Below, piece by piece: positions 1 through 12,280 of a DNA stretch of 64,000 nt. A program made the position numbers and the translations under genes. The stretch comes from Charina bottae (Eukaryota; Chordata; Lepidosauria; Squamata; Charinaidae): positions 22,611,105 to 22,675,104 of the forward strand of contig JALMGJ010000018.1 of assembly GCA_023362775.1 (NCBI GenBank). Direction: 5' to 3'. The notes beneath the pieces are model-generated. The model saw nothing but the letters and a program-made list of their open reading frames with translations, was not told the DNA's origin and made no database searches. Positions within the stretch are counted from its first letter, which is position 1; every line of letters begins with the position of its first letter.

Positions 1-112
1 TGTGTGTGTGTGTGTGTATATATATATACACACATACACATACATACATACATACATACACACTGTATATATATATATATATATATTAATTAATTAATTA
101 ATTAATTAAAAA
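1..112. repeat. Compound AT-rich microsatellite
   Basis: The window opens with (TG)n, then (TA)n, (CA)n and (CATA)n units and finally an (ATTA)n tract. It is simple-sequence DNA with no coding content. The left edge is cut by the window. Confidence 0.95.
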
Positions 113-240
113 AAAGCCAGTCAGCAGGAGGAAAAACACTTTGCTCTGATCCAGGAGAAGGTCAGCGTCACTGATGGCAATGCCTGAGGAAGAACGCTGA
201 CATTGAAAGTTAAAAGAAAGGTCATTCTTGGTCTTAAACC

Positions 241-480
241 TCTAAACATCTCCCCTTTGGGGGGAGATGGGCGGTGATAAATTTGATTAATAAATAAACA
301 AACAAACAAACAAACTTGATTCCAATAATTTGAAAACAATTTTGTTTTTATCCACTTTTACTTTTTTTGCTGGTGATGTTTTTGAATTGTGTTGTATTTT
401 CTCTTCTTTGCTGTGTTGTGAACCACCCAGAATTGTTTGGAGTCAGGTGGTGCCTAAATCAAATTAATTAATTAAAATTA
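241..480 (+). mobile_element. Two LINE 3'-end fragments (L2/CR1-like)
   Basis: Two copies of a LINE terminus lie close together. The first (about 241-318) has the GGGAGATGGGCGG motif followed by an AT-rich tail and (AAAC)n. The second (about 360-480) runs through GTGAACCACCCAGAATTG and GGTGGTGCCTAAATC into an (ATTA)n tail. The same terminus recurs at about 42020-42115 and, inverted, at about 60961-61060. The family label L2/CR1-like is from memory of squamate repeats and was not checked against a library. Confidence 0.55.
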
Positions 481-3400
481 AAAACAGGGAGGGAAGCACT
501 CGGTTTCAAAATTATGAGGCATGCCTGCAAATTGAATTACTTAACATCTCAACAAAATGATGTTCTCTAACCAACCGAAGCTATTGCAAAATATCAGATG
601 AACCTAACCAGCCAGAAAAGACCAGAAGAACTGCCCACTGCCTGGCACATGAAGACCTGAGCCGAGAGCAGGAGGCAAAGGACAGACCACCAAATGCTTA
701 TAATGCCCCCGTGTTGGACCAAAAAACACATTTTTTGTTTTGCTGACTTAGCTCGCAACTCTCTCCCTGTCCAAACCTAGGCCATCTTCTGATGTCAAGA
801 CAGGAGGAACATTGTGGATCGGAAAGATGGCCACGTCCACGTCCAGCCTGGCAAGTCTCTCGCCCAGCCCCTGCCACAGAGATGGCGTGAAGCCTCCCCT
901 ACCCATTGCACCAACTGCTACAAGCAGCAATTTCTCCACTTTGGCTTAACACGATGTGAGGAGCCCAACAAGCATGACTTAGCATGACGTTTGAAGCCAG
1001 ATTCGATGAAGATACCTACAGGTTGCAGTTCTCATAATACGGTGTAAAAGTAAATTCAGAATAAAAGAAATGGTGAGTGAACATGTAAAAAACAATCACC
1101 ATTTTTTCTATTTTACATTAGGTGGTTTTCTTATGTATCTTACCGTTTTTAAGCAAAGAAGCAACACTAATTATTCCTTTTTATAGGTGTATAATGATTT
1201 CAAGTTATTATAGCCTATGAATCAACTGAAAGGTACATTTATAATGCTGGCATTTTATGATCCTGCATTTAAATGCTTAATTTGCCTTGCAAGACTGACC
1301 CTGCTTCTCTTTATTACTCCACTTTGGAGGGTGGGGAATGGGTTTAATATTTTACAGCCATGCCCTATTCTTGCGATGAAGACGAGCAACATTTCACAGT
1401 GCATTCAAAACCTGGGGCCTGGCCTTCCCGGGGTTCCTCTTGGGCCTGTGAACCTCAGCAATCTGCCCAAGGGAGCCTCGCAGACTCTTTTGCATCCCTT
1501 GGGTTGGTCCTAAGAAAGGCATTGTCCAGGACAGGCTGGACGTTTTCTGCTGGAACGTGGGGGTTCTGGTCCGCTCTCTCTGGTAGGCAGTCTCTCTGCT
1601 GCTGCAGTGCCATTGCAGGTCTGGGCTAGACACTGCCGACTCTCAAGCCGCCTGTGAAAGACTGCAGGGGTCCAGATTCCGTGCCAGAGAAACCAGAGGA
1701 CTGGGCGGGGTGAAACAGAGGTGGGGCGGGGTGGGGGGCGAGGTTAGCAAAGTCCCTGTCCCTACAGAGAAACATCTGGGGAGACAGCTCAGAGAACAGA
1801 GCAAGGGAAGGCTCGCAAGCCTAGCAGATGAGAAGCTCTTGCGAAGCTCCTGAACTGCTTATTAATGCAGAAGCAGCTGTGTTTGCAGCCAAACGCTTGG
1901 ACTGAATACTGTAAGAAGCGGGCTCCTTGGATCAGTCTTGGCTCTGTGGTGCCACGTGCCCTGAGGCCCCGAGCGCAGCAGAGCTTTCTGTAGGCAGTTG
2001 CTGTCTGGAACAGAAAGGCTGGGGAACTCCTGCCAGCTGGCCCCAGGGGCTGCTCCGAGTCCCACAGGGTGGCTTTGCTTCCTAAAGCAAGCAGGCTGCC
2101 CTCTTCCCCCTCTTCTGGACTTGGCAGGCGACAGGCCACACAGGAAGGACTGGTCCAGGCAGTGCCATCTGCTCCTTGCCCGCCTCCTTTTGGCAAGCCA
2201 CCTGCATGGCATCAGGAGTGGCAAGAGCGCCAGTCCAGTCCTCCGCAGCTGAGGATAGCTGGAAGCCTCTGGCCGGCGGTGCTTCCTGCTGCCCTCCGGA
2301 GAATCGTGGCTGGTGCGCAAACCCAGACTCCTGCCCCAGGGCTCGCCTTATTGCCAGCACATGGACCCCTGCCTAATCCACAGAGCCGGAGCACGTCCTT
2401 CCACTTCTTTCTAGCCACTGTTCCATTTCCTGTTTTTATTTATTCCATTTATTCTATGTGCATTTAAAAAAAATGCCTTAGTTCACTAGCTAACAAGGTT
2501 GCCTGGAAACGGACTATTCAGTGTGACAAATTCTTGACTGTTAGCAGAATTCAGTTGCTTGAAAATCAGCTCCTTATCAACCCAAGACAAGTAGAAAATG
2601 CTGGCAAAATATTTACCCTATCGTTCTGGAGGTTTTCATCCTAAGGATAAAGAAAGCATCCCGGTCTATGGCTTTCAGCCTCACGTCTATGTTGCTGGCA
2701 CCTAATCATGATTTTCTGCCCTAAACCCTCAGGCGTTTTTCCCGTGCAATACAGTCACATCTCTTCCTCCCGCACCCAATCCTGCAAGGCAGGCGCTGAT
2801 TCTGCCACCTCTCTGTTCTTGGGATGCAAACAGTGGCAAAGATGGATTTTATCGGCACAACCCTGGATGCATGCACACCGGTCTGCAGGCACAATCACCA
2901 TTCTAAATGCACAGTGTGCGAAAGAGAACAAGCGCAGCTTCCATTGGAGGACAGTCCCACACAAGAGCGCGGAGCAAGGAATAGACGCCGTGGGGGTGGC
3001 GAAGGGCAAGCTGGGTTGTTTTCAACAAACATCACCGGCATTTCCTCTTACAACCAATACGGAGATACTGTAGTCCGGTTCCTTCCAGAAGAGCAACTGA
3101 GCCAAAGTGGGACATTTAATTCATCGTGATAAATGGAGGGGTGGCTTTGGTGTGGATAGTTTGCTTTACTGTAATGCACAAATCTCGGCAAACCTTCACC
3201 AAGGGTAGCTTTGAATCACCAAGATAGTACTTAACGAAGAATAAGGAATCCTTCTTCTTTTTCAATTTGTGGCTTGTCATAAAATGCTTCTGCAGTTTGG
3301 AGAATTGGGGCCTTTTTTTCCCTGCAGCAGTGACAGTGTAACTGTGAGAAGACTGTCCAAGTCCTGTGGAATAATTTCCTTGCCTATCTTCTCATTTCAT

Positions 3401-4439
3401 TGGTCTCTGCTGTGTGCTCTGCAGTTTCATTTTAACACATATTTTAAAGCTTTAAACAGGGAGTCATGAATACCCTGGTATAATGAACATCCCATTATAT
3501 AATGAGGAACAGAAACAATAAAAAGGAATTACACTGCATTTCAAAAGTATCCGGACGGGTTCAGAAGCCCAAGTGAATGAACTTGGCAAACTTGATGAAT
3601 GAATAGAAAGTGTGTGAGGTAAAGTAAGTGGAGAAAGGAATAAATACAATATTGCTAAAGATGTGGGTGGTGTTTTCCAAAAGCAAATTGCAGACTTTTC
3701 CAAGAGTTGTGAAACAGGGGTGGGGGTGGGGAATTCCACTTCCTAGATGTGGGTTGGCAGAGGCACTACCAGTGGCCCCCCCAAGGGTTTCTGACTGGGG
3801 GATGAACCTACGGTCTTCCCAGAGCGGAGGGAGGTGCTTTGACAGAATACCTGGGGTGGGGGGGGGCGGATTCAGAGGTCTGAAGGGCCCCTTCCAGTTC
3901 AACGAGTCTATGACTGGAAACGGCAGGAACACAAGGCAAAGTGGCCATGAAACAATATTCCTGATTTCAAGGGAAACTTAACTCAGTCTAGTCAAGTATG
4001 CGTCTCGGATTTCAAGAGAGCAGATTTTAATAAAATCAGGGCATTATAAAATGATGCCATGTGATAGTAGGAAAAAGAGCTTAAAAGAGGAGGCAATAAA
4101 ACCACAAACAGTTCTGGTGAGGCACAGAAGCGGCTACACCAAAAGCTTGGGGAAGGTCTGCAGAAAAGGAAGACCAAACAAGAGGAGCTTGAAGGGGGCC
4201 TGGAAGGAGCGGAGGTGCCAGCACGGCCAAGCCCAAGCCCAGATGAGGCAGCCAAAAGAGCTCCTTCCCTTCCAAAGAGCAGAAAAGGAACCGCACAGCT
4301 GCTCAACGGGGATGGAGAAGATGGAGAAGCGGTAACAGGGAACAAGGGAAAGAGGGAACTCACGTTTTGGCTCTGTTTTCTTTAACAAGAGGCCGTAGGT
4401 TCCACCTGGCAATTTTGAAAAGCAGGAAGGGGTAAGGTT
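481..4439. other. Intergenic stretch, no recognised gene
   Basis: Six-frame reading gives only short open frames with no recognisable domain and no convincing chain of exons. There are scattered poly-purine runs and, near 3880-3915, a short string resembling the terminus of a CR1 LINE. By comparison with human Xq22.3, FRMPD3 could be expected on the minus strand to the left of DNAAF6, but no FERM or PDZ exon was recognised here. Confidence 0.5.
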
Positions 4440-4900
4440 GCAGTTTGAGACTTAATAGACCTGGTGAAAGAACACATCTTTACTTGAATGGGTGCAGATG
4501 TTCCACACTAAATGGGTTGCCCCCTGAGGCCCTACAGGAAGTGGCTGGTGGTGCGGCTGAACCTTTCTGAAAAATTCTGGAGAATGAGTGGTGCCAGATA
4601 ACTGGAGAAGGCAAACGTTGATTCTATCTTCAGAAAGGAAAAACTGGGGAACCATGAACCAGTCAGTCTGACCCTGGTACCCAGGAAGATTCCACAGGAA
4701 ATCATAAACCAGCTGACCTTCGAACACCTGAAAACACCGCAATGATTACCAGATGTCTACATGGGTTTGTCAGGAACAATCTTCAGGTACTTGGTTTGCC
4801 AACTGTACATGTGAAAAAGTTCTTGGAATAGTAGTAGATTATTCACAGAATTCTCTCCAGCAGGTGGAATGAATTTGACTAAGCAGGACCAGGACCAACT
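4440..4900 (+). mobile_element. Decayed CR1-like LINE reverse-transcriptase fragment
   Basis: Plus-strand translation around 4640-4790, read across stops, gives fragments of the form NYEPVSLTLVPRKI and EIINQLTFEHL followed by a Gly-Leu segment. These resemble the non-LTR reverse-transcriptase stretch NYRPVSLTSVPGKI-x-E-x-I. Several stops and frame breaks show it is dead. Family assignment to CR1 is inferred from this motif alone. Confidence 0.5.
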
Positions 4901-7139
4901 ACTGTTTGCTGATAATGGACCCTCTCTCTCCCAGAAAGGTGTGGGGCAGGAGGACCTTCCTTCCCTTCCCAAGGGCAGCAGCAGAGGAGCAGCTGCTTAG
5001 CAGCCAGAAACTCCCAGGCAGGATTCACGCTCTAGCATCTCCAGACCAGAAGAGCCATCAGCTAAAACAGACCTCTGAAAGGCAGCGGCCATTCTGGGTA
5101 GAAATGGGCTGCGTCTGGCAAGCGCTCACCACCGCCACCACTTTCCTCCCCTGGCCCACCTATTCTCCACCTCACAAGCCATCCCTTTGAGTCCTGAGCG
5201 TCCCTCAGAAGAACCCCACCGAAGCGGAAACATGCTGGGCCGCGACCCAACACATATCCTTGTGGTGTCAGTACCATCCCTCTGACTCTTGCAAAGCTGG
5301 CAGAATCTCTCCCCATCCCATTTTCAGGTTGCCTGGATCAAGGCCCTCTTCTCCTTACTGCTTTCTGCACTGCAGACACCCTGGAAGGGAAGTGGAGGGC
5401 ATTGGCCTTCTGGGTTTCCGTATCTTCCCCTCCCGCTCTGGTGGTCAGGACAGCCTCCCCACCTGCGGTTCTGAACTCCACTGGCAAGCCCATCCTCATG
5501 AAGGGGGCTGGTAAGCAGGACTGGCCAAGGGCCCTGTCCTGTGGCTTCAACCGCAGTCCTGCTGAGCCCCACATGGGGAAGAGAGTTTCCAGCAAAAGGC
5601 AGTCCCCTGTGGCCTCCTTGCCAAGCCAGTAGACCCCTCCACAGAGGTCCAGCTTCTGCCTGCTTCTTGGAGGGCCTGGTGGGCTGGACTCAGGACTGAT
5701 CAGAGAAGCCCTGAGGAGGGAGCAGTGCCCAAGGCTCTCTTCTGCCCCAGCCCCTTTCTGCCACCGCCTGCATTCTTGCCTGCTCACCGGTGGAGCTTTG
5801 ATCATGATTCAAAGACTCAAGCTTAGATGTTCCTTAGTCTTCTATCTCCTCAATCTCTTTCCAGCCACTGCAGGAGGTTATTTATCACCTCTGTCAAAGA
5901 CACCGCTCTCTCACCCCTTCTGCCTACCGGCAGAGCCTTGTGCCACCCACCCAGTTCAAGGACCAGAGGGGGACGGGCAGAAGACTCATGGGATTCTCTC
6001 CATGTTCTTCTCTGGAACAGGGTGGTCTCCCGCTGCCACAGTCCCCACCCACCCTGAAAAAAGAGCTTTAATGGTAAACTGCCGTAAGGCAGGCAAACAG
6101 AACGCGGGCCCTCGCAGTGTCTCCCCCCACCCCCCGCAAATAACGTCATGCTGGCCAGGGATGATAGATGTTGGAGTTCAGTAATGGGGAAGGCCACCTT
6201 TGTTTATCCTTGGAATGAAGGAAGGGAGCTACAGCTATGTATGTCAGCTTTTGGTGTATACATCCAAAATATCCCCATTTAAAAGCAAAACGGGGGATTT
6301 TAGCCATCTCTTGACAGCCCAAATAATCCCTTTATTAGTTACATGACCATACATTTTTGCTGCTGTTTTTCTACATACAAAGAGGCTGTTCAGTTCATTC
6401 TGGGGGTACAAAGGAGGGAGCCATTGATCAAAGGAGTAGGAATGGGTTAAAAACAATATTTTGTTCTCTTCACAAAGTGCTTCAAACCCTTGGTTATTCT
6501 TTTTTTAATGCAACCCCCGGAACATTTTGTTTTCTCATTTTATGAAGGAAGGGAAAAAGTCCTTACTGTTGAAATAAAATAACAACAATAGTAATAATAA
6601 ATCGCAGAAAGTAAGCCAAGGAGTCACACCAACAGGGCCTGACAGACCCCCTTCTGCCCCCCCCCCCCCCGAAGCCTTGGGATCCTAAGCCACCAGCTCA
6701 GCATCATCCTGGCTTATGGCCATCATGAAGAACACTTGCTGATTTTTCCTGGCTCCAGCATACAAATGACTTCCTTCCTTCCATTAGACCATTATCATCT
6801 AATTTCTCAATACATTTTAGAAGAATCAAGCAAAAAGAGTAAATATGCACAAGCGTGTACACAAAAACCATTAAGTAGAAAATGGCCTGGCTCTGAGGGA
6901 ACTCCTTTGGAAGAGCAAGGAGCTCCAGCATGCCCCCCCCCCCATCTGCTGCTGGACTATTTGTGTTTACAGCTTGTCTGGTTGCCCCAAGAGAAGTGGG
7001 AGGATCGCCTCAGCTCCCCACAGCCTCCATGCCAACCCTGAGAGCCCCCCCCCCCATGCTCAGCTCAGCTGGACCCACCAGTGGCTACAACACCTGCCCT
7101 CCCTCCCCATCCGAAAACTGAGAATAGGGTAAAGGGTGC
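4901..7139. other. Intergenic stretch, no recognised gene
   Basis: No coding exon or RNA gene was recognised. The stretch contains several C runs of 8-14 bases (near 6658, 6932 and 7047) and AT-rich stretches around 6240-6600. GC content rises toward the CpG island that begins at about 7140. Confidence 0.5.
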
Positions 7140-9350
7140 TCCGAGTCGAAGAGGGTTCTACAGAGCAGCCGCCGGGGCAGCAGCGGAAAAGCGGGGCGTT
7201 CTTTTGCTCTGGGCAGGAAGCCTCTTCTCCGGGGCTCCGTTCCGCGAGAAACTCCTGCCCCACTGCTTGGAGAGCAGCAGAGGAAGGTGGGGTTGCAGGC
7301 GCTGGAGGCCCCAACCCCCCTTCCCACTGCTAGCAGCGCCCACAGAGGACCGCGAAAGAGATCCCTCCACAGCAGCCTAGACCTGCGGGGAAAATCGCTA
7401 CCCTCCGGCCGGCTTCCCAGATCCCGGAGATGAAGGAGGGGTCCCCCAGGCCTCTCCCAGGCCAATCCTCGAACTCGAAGCCTGGCGGGCAGCGACTCAA
7501 GGACGCAGCTCCTGCTAAGGACGCCGGCGGCTGCGCGCCCGGGCCGCCGCGGCCTCCTTCCCTTGCCTGGGGGTGAGGAAAGGCGCGTTTTTCAGCGAGA
7601 GAAGCGGCCCGCGTTTCTGCAGAGGGCGCTTCTGACCTCCCCAGGCTTCTCCGGAGCCCCGAGCGGCCCCGCTCTCGCTACTTTCCCGGCGCCCGCAGCA
7701 GGAGTGGAATCCCCGCCATCGCCGAAGCCACCGAGGCGCCGGGGGCAACGGGGAGAGGCCGCCACGTCCTCTGCCGGCCAGGGCCCCCAAGCAGCATACA
7801 AGCCCCCCCCCCCCCCGGGCTGTCCTACCAAATGAAGGGAGGACCCGGAGCTGGAAGGCAGGACGGGCCGGCGGGCAGACCCACCTGCTAAACTGGGCTG
7901 GAAGAAAGAAGGCCACGCGGCAAATCTCCCCGCCGCCCGCCTTCCCGACAGCCGCGTGCCGCCGCCGCCGCCGCCGCTCGATGCTCCCACATTAACGCCG
8001 TTTCAAGGAGAGAAGCCCTTCTCTCTCTCGGTCGGGAGGGGCTCCGGAGACCGCAACGCTCTGGCCGGGGGGAGAGCAGGGGCAGGCCCGCTCCGAGAGG
8101 AGGCGGGGCCGCAGCAGCCTCCGGCAAGCTGGCATCCCCGCGTCCCCATAGAAACCGAGCCCCGGCGCACCAGCGCGTCCCTGCCCGGCCCGGGACCGCG
8201 CGAGGCTGCCCGAGAACCCAGGCGCCTGCGACAGCGGCCTGCCGGGGCCAGGCTCCGCCACCCGCCACGCACTTCATCCATCCGCAGAACCTGCCCGCCG
8301 CCCGCGCTCCGCGGAACGGCGCGACCACGGAGGGCGGCGAGGAGAGCTGGCGCGGCACGCGGGAGCCTTTCCCGAGAGCCGACCGCAGTGGCAGGGAGGG
8401 GCAGGGCTGCCCGCAAAGGGGGCGTGGTGCGGCGGCGGCTCCCTCGGCGAGCCTAGGCATCGCCCCCCGACGGCCGCCTGTCGGTTCCGGAGCGCTCTGC
8501 GCTGGAGCCCCGCAGCCCCTTCCGCAAGGACTGGCGGGAGGTACGGAGCTGGAGGGAACCCCGGGGCTTACCTGGCGCTCGCTCCCGCCGCTGCGGTTCT
8601 ACTGGGGCGGCGGCGAGGGCGCGACAGGGCGTTGGATGCCGCCTTGGCCGCTCCGTGCTCGGCCTTTGCTCGCGACGGCACTGCGGACAGGAGGCGGGTG
8701 GGGGGGGGGGGTGCTGGCGAGGCTTCCCGGAACGCCACCGGGCCTGGGCGGCGAGCGCGGCGGCGGCGGCGGCGGCGGGCGAGCGGAGGCGCGCGGGGAG
8801 GCGGGGAGCGCGCGGGAAACGGGTGTCAGGAGCCACCCGGCTCTTCTGCGAGGCGCCTCGTACCGGCGCGGGAGTCCCCCGCCCCGAACGCGGCCGCCGC
8901 TCCCCGCTCTTGCGGAGGGAGAATGGCTGCGGAGCCGTGGCTTCGGCCGCGCGTGTCCAGGATCTCCCGGGGGAACGCTTGCCCTGCGCTGCCCGCTTCT
9001 GGGGGGGAGGGGCGGGCAGAGTTTAATATCTGCCCCCGGGGCGTGCGCCGATGGGGAGCGGGAGTCGCAAGATTCCTTCCAGGAGGCCCTCGCGATTCAG
9101 GAGGCGGGCAGGAAGGCCCTTCGCGCCTACCTCGCCCCTCAGGTGGCAGCGAGGGAACGTCGCCGAAGGAAACCCACCTAACCTCTGGCCGTGTGCATGA
9201 CGCCTCTGCTGTGACACGGGCTTTCGCTGCGGCAGCACCACCCTGTGTGAAGGGTTGCCTTCCTCCTCCTCCCGTCCTCCCCCCCCCCCCCCCCAAGAAG
9301 AGGGTTTGGCGCAGCCTTCTGAAAAAGCGGCACTCTAGATTTTAAGTTCG
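7140..9350. promoter_or_regulatory. CpG island without a recognised coding exon
   Basis: This stretch is very GC-rich and dense in CpG, with (CGG)n/(CCG)n tracts near 7964-7978 and 8758-8780 and many GC-box-like strings. Open frames here are long on both strands, as expected where TAA/TAG/TGA are rare, and none shows a recognisable domain. It is probably a promoter with non-coding first exon(s). By synteny the gene could be FRMPD3 on the minus strand, but that is inference only. Confidence 0.6.
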
Positions 9351-11923
9351 GCCGCGGTGGGAAAGTGCGAGCAGTCCCCCTGCTCCCCCGCCCCCCTTTG
9401 TAGATTTCAGCTTGAGGCTTTTGCCTCCCAGATTAAGAAAGGGGTGAGCGGGTTCCAGCCTTAATTTCAGTAGCCAACCACCCCGCGGGGGGGGGGGGTA
9501 GGGAAGGTGTCTTCTAGGAAGGCCGGCCAGGCTGGTGATTCCTCATTTTCTGTCCCCCCCCAAATTAAGGAGGCCGGCAGGCTTTTCTTGGTAGTCCCTC
9601 TCAGCCCAACCAGGCAGAGAAGGCCCCTGTGCCAGAAAGGGCTTGCCTGGGTCCCTTTCCCGTGGCTGCTGCTTGGTGGTCTTCTGCCAAAATGAAACCC
9701 GTATCTTGCCAGGGGCTGCTGGGGACAGAGGAATCAGGCCCAGAGGGAAAGCACCCCAGCCCCCGTTTCTTTCTTGCCTGCTCTGCTCCGGCAGAGGTGA
9801 GAGGTGGCCCTGAGGAGGAGGGAGGGGGGGCGAGTGGTGCTGCGGGGGGAGGCTTGGCAGCGAAGGCTCCCAAGGAGGTGGGGGTGGCTGCTGCTCCTCT
9901 CGTTTCCAGGCTCTGGAGCAGCACAGGCCTCCACCCGTGCCTCTCTGAGGGGCCCGGCCCAGCACCCATCTTGGGCTGAATCCCTTGCCTTCACCCACCC
10001 AAAACAAGGAGAGGCAAAGCCCTCCCTGGTCGTTCTGTCCTGCCTGGTGATTGCAAGCTCCTTGGGGCTGAGGCGGATTGCTGCAGAACGGGGTTTGACA
10101 GGAGGCAGCCCGCAACGGCGCTTCCCTGCTCCATTTCAGAAGTGGGGTGCCTGCCAAGAATGCTGCTTGTTTGATTGATTGATTGATTGATTGATTGGCC
10201 ACCCGATTCCTAAACAACTAAAAAACCAACATAGTAAAAGGAATACAGTTGACCAGAAGAGCTTCCCGAGTTCCATCAGACGACACTGTTTTAATGGTGC
10301 AACTTGGAGCATGCCAATTCTGTCAGATTGAACAGGGTGGGCAGACACTATGGGAGCCAGTTGAAACGTCAGCAGTGGCAGTAGGGGGTGGCCCCATGCC
10401 AAATAACCGTGGGCTTGATTGTGCCCCACCTTTTTCACAATGCTCCTCTGGGATGGTGGGCCAAGAATTCTCCCCGGAAGGATGAAACAGAGGGTGCCTT
10501 TAAATTACTGGGGGTAAGCAGCAACAGGGCCAGATTATACCCCCGAGAGCTCCCGAAGGTCACCTGCGTCTGCCTCTAGCCAGAGACCTCCTTCGGGCCG
10601 GGAGTCACGCGCTGGTACTGGCCGTCTGTGGCCAGATACTCCCACAACTCTCCAAGAAAGGGGAATGCCTGGATTCCCCCTCAGCATATTTCCAGCTGAG
10701 TGGTTGCACTTTTGCCTGCTCCACCCCCAAAAGTCGTGGCTCTGGCTTTCCCAGGAATATCAACTCCCCTCAACGGCAGCCTTCCTCCTCCTCCTCCTCC
10801 TCCTCCTCAGCAGTTCCTCCGGGTGCTTCTGTGGCTGCACCCAGCAGAGGGGAGTGCCACCCCCCTCTCCCCGTGGAACGGCAACCTGTGAGCGGGAGGG
10901 GAAGGTGGGGCATCGCTCTGCACAGTGACCAGCAGCGACACCAACGTCGCCTTGATCAGATCAAAGCGTATCAGGGAAGCTGCGTGGGGGCTCAAGCCCG
11001 GGCAAGTCCAAACACCCCACTTCTGAAACGGAGCAGGGAAGCGCCGTCGCGGGCTGCCTCCGTGTCAGGACAAGTGGGGAGCGGAGAGCGACACCACCCA
11101 TTCCAGGCCTCTCAGTAGGGCGCCAAGGCACCACCTGCCCGCAGAAACGCCTACATAAAGATGCCGTCCCCTCCCGGCATCTGGGCCCTTGCCTGAGTCC
11201 CCCCGCCTGCTTCAGGATGGGAGGAGGTGCCAGCTGCACTCCTTTCCTCTGACCCACCTTGGCAGAGCAGCTCATGCTCAGGCGAGGGAGGGAGGGACAG
11301 GGGCAGGCCTCCTCCACCCGGACTTGGTTTATGGCCGCTGTCCGGCCTCTGCTGTCCACCTGACAGGTTCAGCTTTGGAAAATACATCCCCGTGAAGGAC
11401 CTCCGCAGTGCTTCTTGCCACCCAAGCAACCTCCCTCCTAGCTGGCCTGCCTCTGGTTAATATTAAGGAGGTTCTTCTGCCATCTTAGTTTCATGCTACG
11501 TTTTACTGTCCCTGCTTCAGTACTGATCTTTGTTTTACCTGGCCTGAGCTTGTCTCCTTGGGCCCCTCTGATCGAACAGAAGCACTATCCTTTAAGCAGA
11601 ACCAACAGGGATTAGGGCTGAACTGGTCACGGAGAGGGGACGGACGTCTGGCAAGTGGCCCTGCTCTGCCGAGGGTTGGGGGAGCGCCTCCCTCCCTGCA
11701 TGCCTGCTTGCCCCCCTGCCCCCCTCCCCCCAACGGAAACCCTGTTCTGCTGAATCCTGACTTTTCGGAGCCCCAGGTGGACTGCTGGACCAGAGCGGTC
11801 TGGGCTTGTTCAGCCCCCCGAGCCGCACCAAATGGCCAAGGAAGTGGGTAGGCATCAAATGCAAGGAAGCCCCTTCTGTTCTGCAAAGCATAGAAGTGGG
11901 CATAGACAGGAAAGGGCAGGACT
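9351..11923. other. GC-rich intergenic DNA downstream of DNAAF6
   Basis: No exon was recognised. Simple repeats include a G run at 9486-9498, (TTGA)n at about 10170-10197 and (CTC)n at about 10785-10808. A short stretch near 10250-10600 has the feel of an old LINE 3' region, but I cannot assign it. Confidence 0.45.
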
Positions 11924-11929
11924 TTTATT
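11924..11929 (-). terminator. Candidate poly(A) signal for DNAAF6
   Basis: TTTATT on the plus strand reads AATAAA on the minus strand, about 350 bases past the DNAAF6 stop codon. It is the first clear canonical signal I found downstream, giving a short 3' UTR. Real use is not shown by sequence alone. Confidence 0.55.
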
Positions 11930-12280
11930 ACCCATAAATGGCACAGCAAATCCTCAGAAGCCAGAGCAGCCAGCAGTTCAGCCATTATGACCCCGCTTTG
12001 CATCCCTGATCCCGATGTTGGAGGGGTGGACCCCCATGGGAAGCAACAACTAAGGAAAGCAGAGAAGCTGGAGGCTTGCCAGAAAAAATTCAGTATCAGA
12101 ATTCAGGAAGAGGGAATTAGGACAGCCGGACTGCCAAGGTCTCGCAGTGCAGGCCCGCTGGCCTGCTGGACGCTGCAATGGTTTCTTTGGGACCAGGGGC
12201 TGGTTGGTCTCCTCCTGCTGCTCAATTACCTAACTAGGAAACCTCCACTAGGTCTCCGAGGGACCCATTCCTCTTCCTCT

